Assembly: GCA_019119775.1 (NCBI GenBank)
Contig: DWWL01000049.1
Location: 1 to 64,000, forward strand
Origin: Candidatus Lachnoclostridium pullistercoris
GTDB lineage: Bacteria > Bacillota > Clostridia > Lachnospirales > Lachnospiraceae
Reading direction: 5' to 3'
Length of the DNA: 64,000 nucleotides
Positions 33,380-41,798 of this stretch are shown piece after piece. The notes under the pieces were generated by a model. It did no database searches. It saw only the letters and a program-made list of their open reading frames with translations, and was not told the origin of the DNA. The translations under genes were made by a program, and so were the position numbers. Position 1 is the first letter of the stretch. Every line of letters begins with the position of its first letter.

Positions 33380-33885
33380 TATTCCTTCACCAGCACCTTC
33401 TCGATGGCGCCGATGTACATGGTGTGGTAGTCCCGGTCGCTGTACCAGCGGCTGTCGTTTTCCTTCACGTCGAAGCCGTCGGGGGAGAGAAAGGAGTGGT
33501 ACTGCTTGCGGCAGACAAAGATCAGCTTCGCCTCCTCAAAGGCCGCCGCGCCGCCGGCGTCGAAAGGAGTCAGGCCGGCTTCCCGGATCTTGTCTCTGTC
33601 CCGGCCGGATACGGTTCCGCATAAGTTTAAGGCCGGCCGGAAGGCTTCATCGAAGATGGAGATGGTGAAAAGATCTTCCCGGTCCACAAACTCCTTGGTG
33701 TAGCGGGACTGGCGGATATAGGCGGTGACGGAGGGCTTTCCCCACATGATTCCCATGGCGCCCCAGCTGGCGGTCATGGTGTTGCAGCGGTCTGCCGGAC
33801 CGGCGGTGATCAGCATCCACTCTTTTCCGATGGCGGTAAATGGATTGAGGTTCAGTTCTTCCGGTTTTACTTCTTTAAATGACAT
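33379..33885 (-). CDS. Flavin reductase family protein
   Basis: The 168-aa FMN-binding split-barrel protein probably acts as a flavin reductase or flavoprotein. FTAIGKEWMLITAGPADRCNTMTASWGAMGIMWGKPSV is the FMN-binding region, and DYHTMYIGAIEKVL closes the barrel. The TAA stop lies at 33379-33381, at the edge of the truncated Fic frame. It runs divergently from the fab operon. Confidence 0.9.
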   Translation of the reverse strand: MSFKEVKPEELNLNPFTAIGKEWMLITAGPADRCNTMTASWGAMGIMWGKPSVTAYIRQSRYTKEFVDREDLFTISIFDEAFRPALNLCGTVSGRDRDKIREAGLTPFDAGGAAAFEEAKLIFVCRKQYHSFLSPDGFDVKENDSRWYSDRDYHTMYIGAIEKVLVKE

Positions 33886-34030
33886 AATAAAGACTCCTTT
33901 AAAATTTTCTGAGATTTTACAGCATCCTACGGCTAAATATTAACATCTGCAGGCGGCGCCGTCAATCTTCCGCCCGTCCGGCTCTGTCGCATCCTGTCGC
34001 CCATTTCCCACTGTTTGGCCGCTATTTTGC

Positions 34031-34059
34031 TTGACAAACGGTGGGCCATTGACTATTAT
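34031..34059 (+). promoter_or_regulatory. Promoter of the fab operon
   Basis: TTGACA, 17-nt spacer, TATTAT. The ORF track's TTG start for fabH lies on this -35 and cannot be the real start. Confidence 0.85.
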
Positions 34060-34062
34060 TAT

Positions 34063-34075
34063 TTTGAATATCAAA
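34063..34075. promoter_or_regulatory. FabT-type operator on the fab promoter
   Basis: TTTGA-ATA-TCAAA differs from the FabT box core TTTGATTATCAAA at one base. It begins 4 nt after the -10, covering the start site, as expected for a repressor that binds with long-chain acyl-ACP. A FabT-like MarR protein is encoded at 60104-60580. Confidence 0.75.
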
Positions 34076-34114
34076 CTTTTAACTGAAAACGCTTATTTTA
34101 ACGGGAAAAATGCT

Positions 34115-35077
34115 ATGGTAATGAGAATATTGGGAACCGGCGCTTATGTGCCGGAACGAATTGTGACAAATGATGATCTGGCTCAGATCGTGGAAACCAG
34201 CGATGAGTGGATCAGCACCAGGACAGGAATCCGGCAGCGGAGGATCTCCCAGGGAGAGGGGACCAGCTTTATGGCAGCTGAGGCGGCAAAAAAGGCGCTT
34301 GAGCAGTCAGGCGTAAAGCCGGAAGAGCTGGATCTGATCCTTCTGGGGACGTCCACCCCGGATAACTGCTTTCCCAGCGGAGCCTGTGAGGTCCAGGGAG
34401 CGGTTGGAGCGGCAAATGCGGTGGCATATGACATCAGCGCAGCCTGCTCCGGCTTTATTTTTGCCCTGAATACGGCTCAGGCATTCTTCGAGGCGGGAAT
34501 TTACAAAACGGCCCTGATCATCGGCTGCGATGTGCTCAGCAAGATCGTGGACTGGGAGGACCGGAGCACCTGCGTGCTGTTCGGCGACGGAGCCGGAGCC
34601 GTGGTGGCCAGAGCGGAGGAGGGAAAAGCCTTTTCCATGGTCATGGGTTCTGACGGCAGCCGGGCGTCCTCCATGGAGTGTCCTTCCAGGACCAATGACA
34701 ATTTCCTTACGGGAAAGAAGCCCCAGGCGGGATTTACCACCATGGACGGCCAGGAGATTTTCCGCTTCGCGGTGAAGAAGGTGCCGGAGTGCACGGAGGA
34801 ACTGCTGGAGAAAAACGGCGTCGGCCGGGAGGAAATCAAGTATTTTGTGCTGCATCAGGCCAATTACCGGATTGTGGAGGCCATCGCCAAGAGAATGAAG
34901 CTGCCTCTTGAGCGCTTCCCCATGAATATCGAACGGTACGGCAATACGTCCGGGGCCACCATCCCGATTCTTCTGGATGAGTTAAACCGGGAAGGAAAGC
35001 TCCTGCGGGGAGACAAGATTGTCCTGGCGGGCTTTGGAGCGGGCCTTACCTGGGGAGCGAGCCTGCTTGAGTGGTAA
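34115..35077 (+). CDS. fabH: 3-oxoacyl-ACP synthase III
   Basis: The enzyme starts fatty-acid synthesis by condensing acetyl-CoA with malonyl-ACP. The 320-aa thiolase-fold protein has the Cys-His-Asn triad: Cys111 in AACSGF, His in LHQANYR, Asn in YGNTSGAT. The ORF track start (34031) overlaps the promoter. ATG 34115 (GGGAA 7 nt upstream) or 34121 gives the normal N-terminus MRILGTGAYVPE. The ribosome site is weak. It is the first gene of the fab/acc operon. Confidence 0.96.
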   Translation: MVMRILGTGAYVPERIVTNDDLAQIVETSDEWISTRTGIRQRRISQGEGTSFMAAEAAKKALEQSGVKPEELDLILLGTSTPDNCFPSGACEVQGAVGAANAVAYDISAACSGFIFALNTAQAFFEAGIYKTALIIGCDVLSKIVDWEDRSTCVLFGDGAGAVVARAEEGKAFSMVMGSDGSRASSMECPSRTNDNFLTGKKPQAGFTTMDGQEIFRFAVKKVPECTEELLEKNGVGREEIKYFVLHQANYRIVEAIAKRMKLPLERFPMNIERYGNTSGATIPILLDELNREGKLLRGDKIVLAGFGAGLTWGASLLEW

Positions 35078-35144
35078 CGGGGTGCCCGGTCGGCAGAAAA
35101 CCTGTTTCTTTATGAAAAAAAGGATAGAAAACGGTACGGCCGTT

Positions 35145-35153
35145 TGCTATAAT
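35145..35153 (+). promoter_or_regulatory. Internal extended -10 promoter before acpP
   Basis: TGCTATAAT is a perfect extended -10, 50 nt upstream of acpP, with a poor -35 (TAGAAA at 17 nt). It would let acpP and downstream genes be made independently of the FabT-controlled promoter. Confidence 0.6.
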
Positions 35154-35203
35154 AGATTATTGAAATACAAAAAAACAAAATAAACCAAAAGGAGATTAAA
35201 ACC

Positions 35204-35437
35204 ATGTTAGAGAAAATGAAAGAGATGATCGCAGAGCAGTTAGGAGTAGACGCAGACAGCGTAACTGAGGCTTCTTCCTTCAAAGAGGACCTGGGAGCAG
35301 ATTCCCTGGATTTATTTGAGCTGGTAATGGCACTGGAGGATGAGTACTCTGTAGAGATTCCGGCTGAGGAGCTGGAGAAGCTGACCACTGTTGGCGCCGT
35401 TATGGATTACTTAAAGGCAAAGGGTGTAGAGGATTAA
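35204..35437 (+). CDS. acpP: Acyl carrier protein
   Basis: The 77-aa acidic four-helix protein carries growing acyl chains on a 4'-phosphopantetheine arm attached to the serine in [25 protein letters not shown] precedes the ATG. The TAA stop shares its last base with the fabK ATG, so the two are translationally coupled. Confidence 0.97.
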   Translation: MLEKMKEMIAEQLGVDADSVTEASSFKEDLGADSLDLFELVMALEDEYSVEIPAEELEKLTTVGAVMDYLKAKGVED

Positions 35438-36366
35438 TGAAAACCAGAATTACAGAACTTCTCGGAATTGAACATCCGATCATCCAGGGCGGTATGGCCT
35501 GGGTGGCGGAATATCATCTGGCATCTGCCGTGTCCGAGGCAGGCGGACTTGGCCTGATCGGCGGTGCCAACGCTCCCGGCGAGGTTGTCCGGGATTATAT
35601 CCGCAAGACAAAAGAGCGCACAAGCAAGCCGTTCGGCGTCAACGTTATGCTTATGAGCCCTCATGCGGATGATGTGGCGAAGGTTGTTGTGGAAGAGGGC
35701 GTGAAGGTCGTCACCACAGGAGCCGGAAACCCGGGCAAGTACATGGATATGTGGAAATCTGCGGGAATCAAGGTGATCCCGGTGGTTGCCAGCGTGGCTC
35801 TGGCCAAGATGATGGAGAGGGCCGGCGCCGACGCCGTGGTGGCTGAGGGAACTGAGTCCGGCGGCCATATCGGAGAGGCGACCACCATGACTCTGGTGCC
35901 CCAGGTTGTGGACGCTGTGAACATCCCGGTGATCGCGGCCGGCGGAATCGCCGACGGCAGAGGAATCGCGGCGGCATTTATGCTGGGCGCTGAGGCTGTG
36001 CAGATCGGAACACGGTTTGTAGTGGCCAAGGAGTCCATTGTCCATGAAAACTACAAGCAGAGGATCATCAAGGCAAAAGATATTGACTCCACCGTGACCG
36101 GCAGAAGCCACGGCCATCCGGTGCGCTGCCTGAGAAATCAGATGACCAGGGAGTACAACAAACTGGAGAGCGAAGGAAAGTCCTTCGAGGAGCTGGAGTA
36201 CCTGACCCTCGGCACCTTGAGAAAGGCTGTGCAGGAGGGAGATGTGACCCACGGAACCGTTATGGCGGGTCAGATTGCGGGAATGATCAACAAGGAGCAG
36301 ACCTGCAAGGAAATGATTGATGAAATGATGGCGCAGGCAGAAGCGCTTTTAAAAGGAGCCAGATAA
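35437..36366 (+). CDS. fabK: Enoyl-ACP reductase II, FMN-dependent
   Basis: This 309-aa TIM-barrel flavoprotein reduces enoyl-ACP, replacing FabI; the FabK type is not sensitive to triclosan. Features are IIQGGMAWVAEYHLA at the N-terminus, the ESGGHIGEATTM flavin loop, and AAGGIADGRGIAAAFMLGAEAVQIGTRF phosphate binding. Its genomic place between acpP and fabD is the standard FabK arrangement and separates it from nitronate monooxygenases, such as the one at 43496. Confidence 0.95.
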   Translation: MKTRITELLGIEHPIIQGGMAWVAEYHLASAVSEAGGLGLIGGANAPGEVVRDYIRKTKERTSKPFGVNVMLMSPHADDVAKVVVEEGVKVVTTGAGNPGKYMDMWKSAGIKVIPVVASVALAKMMERAGADAVVAEGTESGGHIGEATTMTLVPQVVDAVNIPVIAAGGIADGRGIAAAFMLGAEAVQIGTRFVVAKESIVHENYKQRIIKAKDIDSTVTGRSHGHPVRCLRNQMTREYNKLESEGKSFEELEYLTLGTLRKAVQEGDVTHGTVMAGQIAGMINKEQTCKEMIDEMMAQAEALLKGAR

Positions 36367-36371
36367 GAAAT

Positions 36372-37295
36372 ATGAGTAAGATTGCATTTATTTTCCCGGG
36401 CCAGGGCGCGCAGAAAGCCGGGATGGGTAAAGATTTTTATGAGGAAACCAGCACCGGCAGAGAAGTGTTTGACCGGGCCAGCGAGCTTTTGGGATTTTCC
36501 ATGCCGGAGCTCTGCTTTACGGAAAACGACAGACTGGATATCACGGAGTACACGCAGGCGGCTATGGTGACTGCCAGTATTGCGATGATGAAGGTGCTGA
36601 TGGAGGAAACCGGCATCCGTCCGGATGTGGCAGCGGGCTTAAGCCTGGGAGAATACTGCGCTCTTTACGCAGCAGGCGTGATGAGCGCAGATGATGCAAT
36701 CACCACCGTGAGAAGAAGAGGCATCCTGATGCAGGAGGCCGTTCCGGTGGGCGTCGGCGCTATGGCGGCAGTGCTGGCTATGGCGGCGGAAAAGATTGAG
36801 GATGTCATAAAGGACATTCCGGACGTATGGATCGCCAATTACAACTGCCCGGGGCAGATTGTGATTTCGGGAAAGAAAGAGGCAGTGGAGCTTGCCTGTG
36901 AAAAGCTCAAGGAAGCCGGGGCAAAGAGAACGGTGATGCTAAACGTCAGCGGACCTTTCCACTCCGGAATGCTTACGGAAGCAGGAAAGAAGCTGGGAGA
37001 ATTTCTGGAGAATGTGGAGATTTCTGATCCGCAGATTCCCTATGTGGCAAATGTGACAGCTTCTTATGTGACGGACAAGGCAGAGGTAAAAGACCTTCTT
37101 GCCAGACAGGTTTCCTCGTCTGTGCGCTGGGAGCAGAGCGTGAGAGCGATGCTGGCGGACGGCGTGGACACCTTTATTGAAATCGGACCGGGCAAGACCC
37201 TGGCCGGATTTATGAGGAAGATCACAAGAGACGTAAAAGTCGTAAATATAGAGACGCTGGACGATGTGAAGGCGTTAAAGGAGAACGGTCTGTAA
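36372..37295 (+). CDS. fabD: Malonyl-CoA:ACP transacylase
   Basis: The 307-aa alpha/beta hydrolase-like enzyme loads malonate onto ACP. FPGQGAQKAGMGKDF is at the N-terminus. The nucleophile Ser is in AGLSLGEYCAL (about residue 93) and the catalytic His in SGPFHSGML (about 198). It starts 5 nt after fabK. Confidence 0.97.
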   Translation: MSKIAFIFPGQGAQKAGMGKDFYEETSTGREVFDRASELLGFSMPELCFTENDRLDITEYTQAAMVTASIAMMKVLMEETGIRPDVAAGLSLGEYCALYAAGVMSADDAITTVRRRGILMQEAVPVGVGAMAAVLAMAAEKIEDVIKDIPDVWIANYNCPGQIVISGKKEAVELACEKLKEAGAKRTVMLNVSGPFHSGMLTEAGKKLGEFLENVEISDPQIPYVANVTASYVTDKAEVKDLLARQVSSSVRWEQSVRAMLADGVDTFIEIGPGKTLAGFMRKITRDVKVVNIETLDDVKALKENGL

Positions 37296-37322
37296 AGACC
37301 AGGGGTTTTAGGAGGTAGTATA

Positions 37323-38063
37323 ATGCTGGAGAACAAGGTGGCGCTCGTTACAGGCGCCAGCCGCGGCATCGGACGGGCCATCGCTGAGAGGCTGGCAAAG
37401 GACGGAGCCACGGTGATCGTCAATTACAACGGCTCCAAGGACAAGGCAGAGGCCGTGGTAAAGGAGATCGAAGAGGCAGGCGGAAAGGCAGAGGCATACC
37501 AGTGCAGCGTGGCGGATTTTGCCGGCGTGGAGGAGATGATGAACTACGTCATCAAGACCTACGGACGGATCGACATCCTGGTAAACAACGCCGGGATCAC
37601 CAGAGACGGACTTCTCATGAAGATGTCCGAGGAGGACTTTGACGCGGTGATCGCCACGAACTTAAAGGGCGCGTTCAACTGCATGCGCCATGTGGCCCGC
37701 CAGATGATCAGACAGAGAGGCGGACGGATCATCAACATCTCCTCCATTTCCGGAGTGATGGGAAATGCAGGACAGATGAACTACGCCGCGTCCAAGGCCG
37801 GAGTGATCGGCATGACAAAGACAGCGGCCAGAGAGCTGGCCAGCCGGGGCATCACGGTGAACGCCATCGCCCCCGGATTTATCACCACGGACATGACGGA
37901 CGTGCTGTCCGATTCCGTGAAGGAGAGCCTGCTGGCCCAGATCCCCATGAAAGCCATGGGAGAGCCGGCGGATATTGCGGGAACGGCGGCATTTCTGGCC
38001 TCCGACGACGCAAAGTACATTACGGGACAGGTTATCAATGTAAACGGCGGCATGGCCATGTAA
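37323..38063 (+). CDS. fabG: 3-oxoacyl-ACP reductase
   Basis: The 246-aa NADPH-dependent short-chain dehydrogenase has the cofactor motif [25 protein letters not shown], catalytic Ser in ISSISG and Tyr-Lys in YAASKAG. AGGAGGTAGTATA precedes the ATG. Confidence 0.97.
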   Translation: MLENKVALVTGASRGIGRAIAERLAKDGATVIVNYNGSKDKAEAVVKEIEEAGGKAEAYQCSVADFAGVEEMMNYVIKTYGRIDILVNNAGITRDGLLMKMSEEDFDAVIATNLKGAFNCMRHVARQMIRQRGGRIINISSISGVMGNAGQMNYAASKAGVIGMTKTAARELASRGITVNAIAPGFITTDMTDVLSDSVKESLLAQIPMKAMGEPADIAGTAAFLASDDAKYITGQVINVNGGMAM

Positions 38064-38094
38064 GCCGGGCATTGAGGTTTGAAGGAGAAGTTTT

Positions 38095-39336
38095 ATGAAG
38101 AGAAGAGTAGTAGTGACCGGAATGGGAGCTATCACCCCCATCGGCAACGACGTGGAGACGTTTTGGAACAGTCTGAAGAACGGAACGGTGGGCATCGGGC
38201 CGATCGACACCTTTGACACCACGGACTTCAAGGCCAAGCTGGCTGCCCAGGTCAAGAATTTTGACCCGAAGCAGTACATGGACAACAAAGCGGCCAGAAG
38301 AATGGAGCGCTTTTCCCAGTTTGCAGTGGCTGCGGCCAAAGAGGCGCTGGAAGATGCGGGCATTGACATGACGAAGGAAGATCCCTACCGGGTAGGCGTC
38401 AGCGTAGGTTCCGGCATCGGCGGACTGGACGCCATCGAGAGAGAGACAAAGAAGATGATCGAGAAGGGACCGAGCCGGATCAATCCCCTGCTGGTGCCCC
38501 TGATGATCAGCAATATGGCTGCCGGAAATATCGGCATCCAGTTTGGATTAAAAGGCAAGAACATCAACGTGGTGACAGCCTGCGCCACGGGAACCCACTC
38601 CATCGGCGAGGCGTTCCGCTCCATCCAGTACGGTGAGGCGGACGTGATGGTGGCCGGCGGTTCCGAGGCCAGCATCACCCCCATCGGCATTGCAGGCTTT
38701 GCAGCGCTGACGGCTCTCAGCACGTCTGAGGACCCGAAGCGTGCGTCTATCCCCTTTGACAAGGAGAGAAACGGATTTGTCATGGGCGAGGGAGCCGGAA
38801 TTGTAGTTCTGGAGTCCTTAGAGCACGCTCAGGCAAGAGGCGCGAAGATCTACGCGGAGCTGGGCGGCTACGGAGCCACCTGCGATGCTTACCACATCAC
38901 CTCCCCGGCGGAGGACGGCAGCGGCGCGGCCAAAGCCATGGAAGTGGCGATCGCCGACGCGGGTCTGACCCCTGCTGACGTGGACTATGTAAACGCTCAC
39001 GGCACCAGCACCCACCACAACGACCTGTTTGAGACGAAGGCCATCAAGCTGGCTCTGGGAGAGCACGCCTACGAGGTAAAGGTGAACTCCACCAAGTCCA
39101 TGATCGGCCATCTGCTGGGAGCAGCAGGCGGCGTGGAGTTTATCGCCTGCGTGAAATCCATCGAGGACGGCTTCGTTCATGTGACGGCCGGTCTGGAGAA
39201 GGACGACGAGGAGTGCGATCTGGACTACGTAAAGGGACAGGGAGTGGCTATGGATGTGAACTGCGCCATCTCCAATTCTCTGGGATTCGGAGGCCACAAC
39301 GCCACTCTGCTGGTGAGAAAATTCGTGGAGGAGTAA
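38095..39336 (+). CDS. fabF: 3-oxoacyl-ACP synthase II
   Basis: The 413-aa elongating ketosynthase has catalytic Cys in VTACATGTHSIGEA and two His residues in NAHGTSTHHND and KSMIGHLLGAAGG. GFGGHNATL is near the C-terminus. The length is typical. It follows fabG at 31 nt and precedes accB by 3 nt. Confidence 0.97.
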   Translation: MKRRVVVTGMGAITPIGNDVETFWNSLKNGTVGIGPIDTFDTTDFKAKLAAQVKNFDPKQYMDNKAARRMERFSQFAVAAAKEALEDAGIDMTKEDPYRVGVSVGSGIGGLDAIERETKKMIEKGPSRINPLLVPLMISNMAAGNIGIQFGLKGKNINVVTACATGTHSIGEAFRSIQYGEADVMVAGGSEASITPIGIAGFAALTALSTSEDPKRASIPFDKERNGFVMGEGAGIVVLESLEHAQARGAKIYAELGGYGATCDAYHITSPAEDGSGAAKAMEVAIADAGLTPADVDYVNAHGTSTHHNDLFETKAIKLALGEHAYEVKVNSTKSMIGHLLGAAGGVEFIACVKSIEDGFVHVTAGLEKDDEECDLDYVKGQGVAMDVNCAISNSLGFGGHNATLLVRKFVEE

Positions 39337-39339
39337 GCT

Positions 39340-39804
39340 ATGGAAATCAAAGAAATCATTCAGCTGATTGAAGCGGTGTCAGAGAATTCGCTCACCAGCT
39401 TTGAGTTAGAGCAGGGAGATACAAAAATCTCCATCAAGAAGAAGGGACCGAAGGTAGTGCGGGTGGCCGGAACGGCCGGAAACGCTGCCGGCACGGCGGA
39501 GGAGATCGTCACCGTTCTGGACAGCCAGGCAGAGCCTGCAGCTGAGCCGAAGAAGGCGGACATCCACTCTGACAAGGTAGTCACCTCTCCTCTGGTGGGA
39601 ACCTTCTACAGCGCGTCCTCCCCGGACGCGGAGCCTTTCGTGAAGGAAGGAGATACGGTAAAGAAGGGTCAGGTTCTGGGCATTATCGAGGCCATGAAGC
39701 TGATGAACGAGATCGAGAGCGAATACGACGGCGTGATCGAGGCTGTCTTAGTGGGCAACGAGGAAGTTGTGGAGTACGGCCAGCCGCTGTTCCGCATCCG
39801 CTGA
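39340..39804 (+). CDS. accB: Biotin carboxyl carrier protein of acetyl-CoA carboxylase
   Basis: The 154-aa protein has an N-terminal oligomerisation helix, an Ala/Glu-rich linker and a C-terminal biotinyl domain with the biotin-accepting lysine in IEAMKLMNEIES. Its start is 3 nt after the fabF stop. A hairpin with terminator features follows before fabZ. Confidence 0.96.
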   Translation: MEIKEIIQLIEAVSENSLTSFELEQGDTKISIKKKGPKVVRVAGTAGNAAGTAEEIVTVLDSQAEPAAEPKKADIHSDKVVTSPLVGTFYSASSPDAEPFVKEGDTVKKGQVLGIIEAMKLMNEIESEYDGVIEAVLVGNEEVVEYGQPLFRIR

Positions 39805-39840
39805 CGGGAAAACTGAATCAGAAACTGAAGTTGGTACGAA

Positions 39841-39868
39841 AAAACGGGATCTGTCTGGGTCCCGTTTT
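39841..39868 (+). terminator. Intra-operon hairpin between accB and fabZ
   Basis: AAAACGGGA pairs with TCCCGTTTT, extended by T-G and C-G pairs around a small loop. It has the look of a terminator but sits mid-operon in a 180-nt gap, so it is read as an attenuator or processing site. Confidence 0.55.
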
Positions 39869-39984
39869 CAAAACCGGCAGATAAAGGGGGACCGGGTCTT
39901 CTGACTTTCCGGCCTTCAGTCATGGGTGCCTGCGCAGGACACAGCGGTGCGGCCCGGACCTGCCGGATATAAGGAGAAGAAAAT

Positions 39985-40407
39985 ATGCTGGGAATTAAGG
40001 AAATTGAGGAGATCATTCCTCACAGACACCCGTTTTTGCTGGTGGACTGCATTGAAGAGCTGGAGCCGGGAGTGCGCGCCGTGGGCTACAAGGCCGTGAC
40101 CTTCCATGAGGATTTCTTCCGGGGACATTTTCCCCAGGAGCCGGTGATGCCGGGCGTGCTGATCGTGGAAGCCCTGGCTCAGACGGGAGCGGTGGCGATC
40201 TTAAGCGTGCCGGAGAACAAGGGCAAAGTGGCTTATTTCGGTGCCATCAACAACGCAAAGTTTAAAAAGAAGGTAGTTCCGGGCGACAAGCTGAAGCTGG
40301 AGTGCGAGATCATCAAGCAGAAGGGCCCGGTGGGAGTAGGCAAGGCCATCGCCACTGTGGACGGAAAAGTAGCTGTGGCGGCAGAGCTTACATTTATGAT
40401 TGGTTAA
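39985..40407 (+). CDS. fabZ: 3-hydroxyacyl-ACP dehydratase
   Basis: The 140-aa hot-dog-fold dehydratase carries the catalytic His in [13 protein letters not shown] and the Glu in [21 protein letters not shown] is the characteristic N-terminal motif. AAGGAGAAGAAAAT precedes the ATG. Confidence 0.97.
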   Translation: MLGIKEIEEIIPHRHPFLLVDCIEELEPGVRAVGYKAVTFHEDFFRGHFPQEPVMPGVLIVEALAQTGAVAILSVPENKGKVAYFGAINNAKFKKKVVPGDKLKLECEIIKQKGPVGVGKAIATVDGKVAVAAELTFMIG

Positions 40408-40417
40408 GGGGAGTCCT

Positions 40418-41773
40418 ATGTTTAGTAAGATTTTAGTAGCAAACAGAGGCGAGATCGCAGTGCGCATCATCCGCGCCTGCCGGGAAATGGGAATCAAGAC
40501 GGTAGCGGTCTATTCGGAGGCAGATAAAGATTCTCTTCACACACTGCTGGCAGATGAGGCCATCTGCATCGGACCGGCTCCGTCCAGCGAAAGCTATCTG
40601 AATATGGAGCGAATCATTGCCGCCACTGTGGCCATGAAGGCTGAGGCGATCCATCCCGGTTTCGGCTTTCTCTCTGAGAATGCCAGATTTGCGGAGCTGT
40701 GCGAAAAGTGCAACATCGTCTTTATCGGCCCGTCCGCGGAGATCATCAACAAGATGGGCAATAAGTCCGAGGCCAGAAAGACCATGATGGAGGCTGGCGT
40801 TCCGGTGGTGCCCGGCACGAAGGAGCCGGTGTACGACGCGGCGAAGGGACTGGAGTTGGCAAAGCAGATCGGTTTTCCGGTGATGATTAAGGCATCCTCC
40901 GGCGGCGGCGGAAAGGGCATGAGGATCTCCTGGGGCGAGGAGGATTTTGAGTCCAATTTCAACAACGCTCAGATGGAATCGGTCAAGGGCTTTTCCGACG
41001 ATACCATGTACATTGAGAAATATATTGAGAAGCCCCGCCATATCGAGTTCCAGATCATGGCGGACAAGTACGGAAATGTGGTGCATCTGGGAGAGAGGGA
41101 CTGCTCCATCCAGAGACGTCATCAGAAAGTGCTGGAGGAATCTCCCTGCGACGCCATTTCCGATGAGCTGAGAAAGAAGATGGGAGAAACCGCTGTGCGG
41201 GCGGCGAAGGCCGTCGGCTATGAGAACGCGGGCACCATCGAATTCCTGCTGGACAAGAACAAAAACTTCTATTTTATGGAAATGAACACCCGTATCCAGG
41301 TGGAGCATCCGGTGACGGAGGCGGTGACGGATTTTGACCTGATCAAAGAACAGATCAACATCGCGGCCGGGGAGAAACTGAGTTTTACCCAGGACGATGT
41401 GGTGATCCGGGGCCATGCCATTGAGTGCCGCATCAACGCGGAGAATCCGGAGAGAAACTTTATGCCCTGTCCCGGCCTGATCACCAACGTGCACATTCCG
41501 GGCGGAAAAGGCGTGCGGGTGGATACCCACATTTACAACAACTACAAGGTGCCGCCGAACTATGATTCCATGCTGTTAAAGCTGATCGTTCACTCCAAAG
41601 ACCGGGCTACGGCCATCGCCAAGATGCGCAGCGCCCTGGGCGAGCTGGTCATTGAAGGCATCGACACCAATCTGGATTTTCAGTATGAGATCTTAAACAA
41701 CGAGGCGTTCCAGGAAGGGGATACGGATACCGGCTTTATTCCCCGCTATTTCCCGGACTACTGCAAAGAATAG
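40418..41773 (+). CDS. accC: Acetyl-CoA carboxylase biotin carboxylase subunit
   Basis: The 451-aa ATP-grasp enzyme carboxylates biotin on AccB. It has [18 protein letters not shown] at the start, the glycine-rich [10 protein letters not shown] loop, [15 protein letters not shown], and biotin-site [10 protein letters not shown]. The ORF track extends to a TTG inside fabZ; AAGGGGAG is placed for ATG 40418. Confidence 0.97.
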   Translation: MFSKILVANRGEIAVRIIRACREMGIKTVAVYSEADKDSLHTLLADEAICIGPAPSSESYLNMERIIAATVAMKAEAIHPGFGFLSENARFAELCEKCNIVFIGPSAEIINKMGNKSEARKTMMEAGVPVVPGTKEPVYDAAKGLELAKQIGFPVMIKASSGGGGKGMRISWGEEDFESNFNNAQMESVKGFSDDTMYIEKYIEKPRHIEFQIMADKYGNVVHLGERDCSIQRRHQKVLEESPCDAISDELRKKMGETAVRAAKAVGYENAGTIEFLLDKNKNFYFMEMNTRIQVEHPVTEAVTDFDLIKEQINIAAGEKLSFTQDDVVIRGHAIECRINAENPERNFMPCPGLITNVHIPGGKGVRVDTHIYNNYKVPPNYDSMLLKLIVHSKDRATAIAKMRSALGELVIEGIDTNLDFQYEILNNEAFQEGDTDTGFIPRYFPDYCKE

Positions 41774-41798
41774 AAAAAGGATTGGGTGAATCATTATT

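Noticed and set aside
34031-34114. Upstream part of the fabH ORF in the track
   Set aside because: Its TTG start is the -35 hexamer of the fab promoter, and the segment contains the FabT box.
40433-41530. 365-aa antisense ORF in accC
   Set aside because: Shadow of a fully conserved biotin carboxylase.
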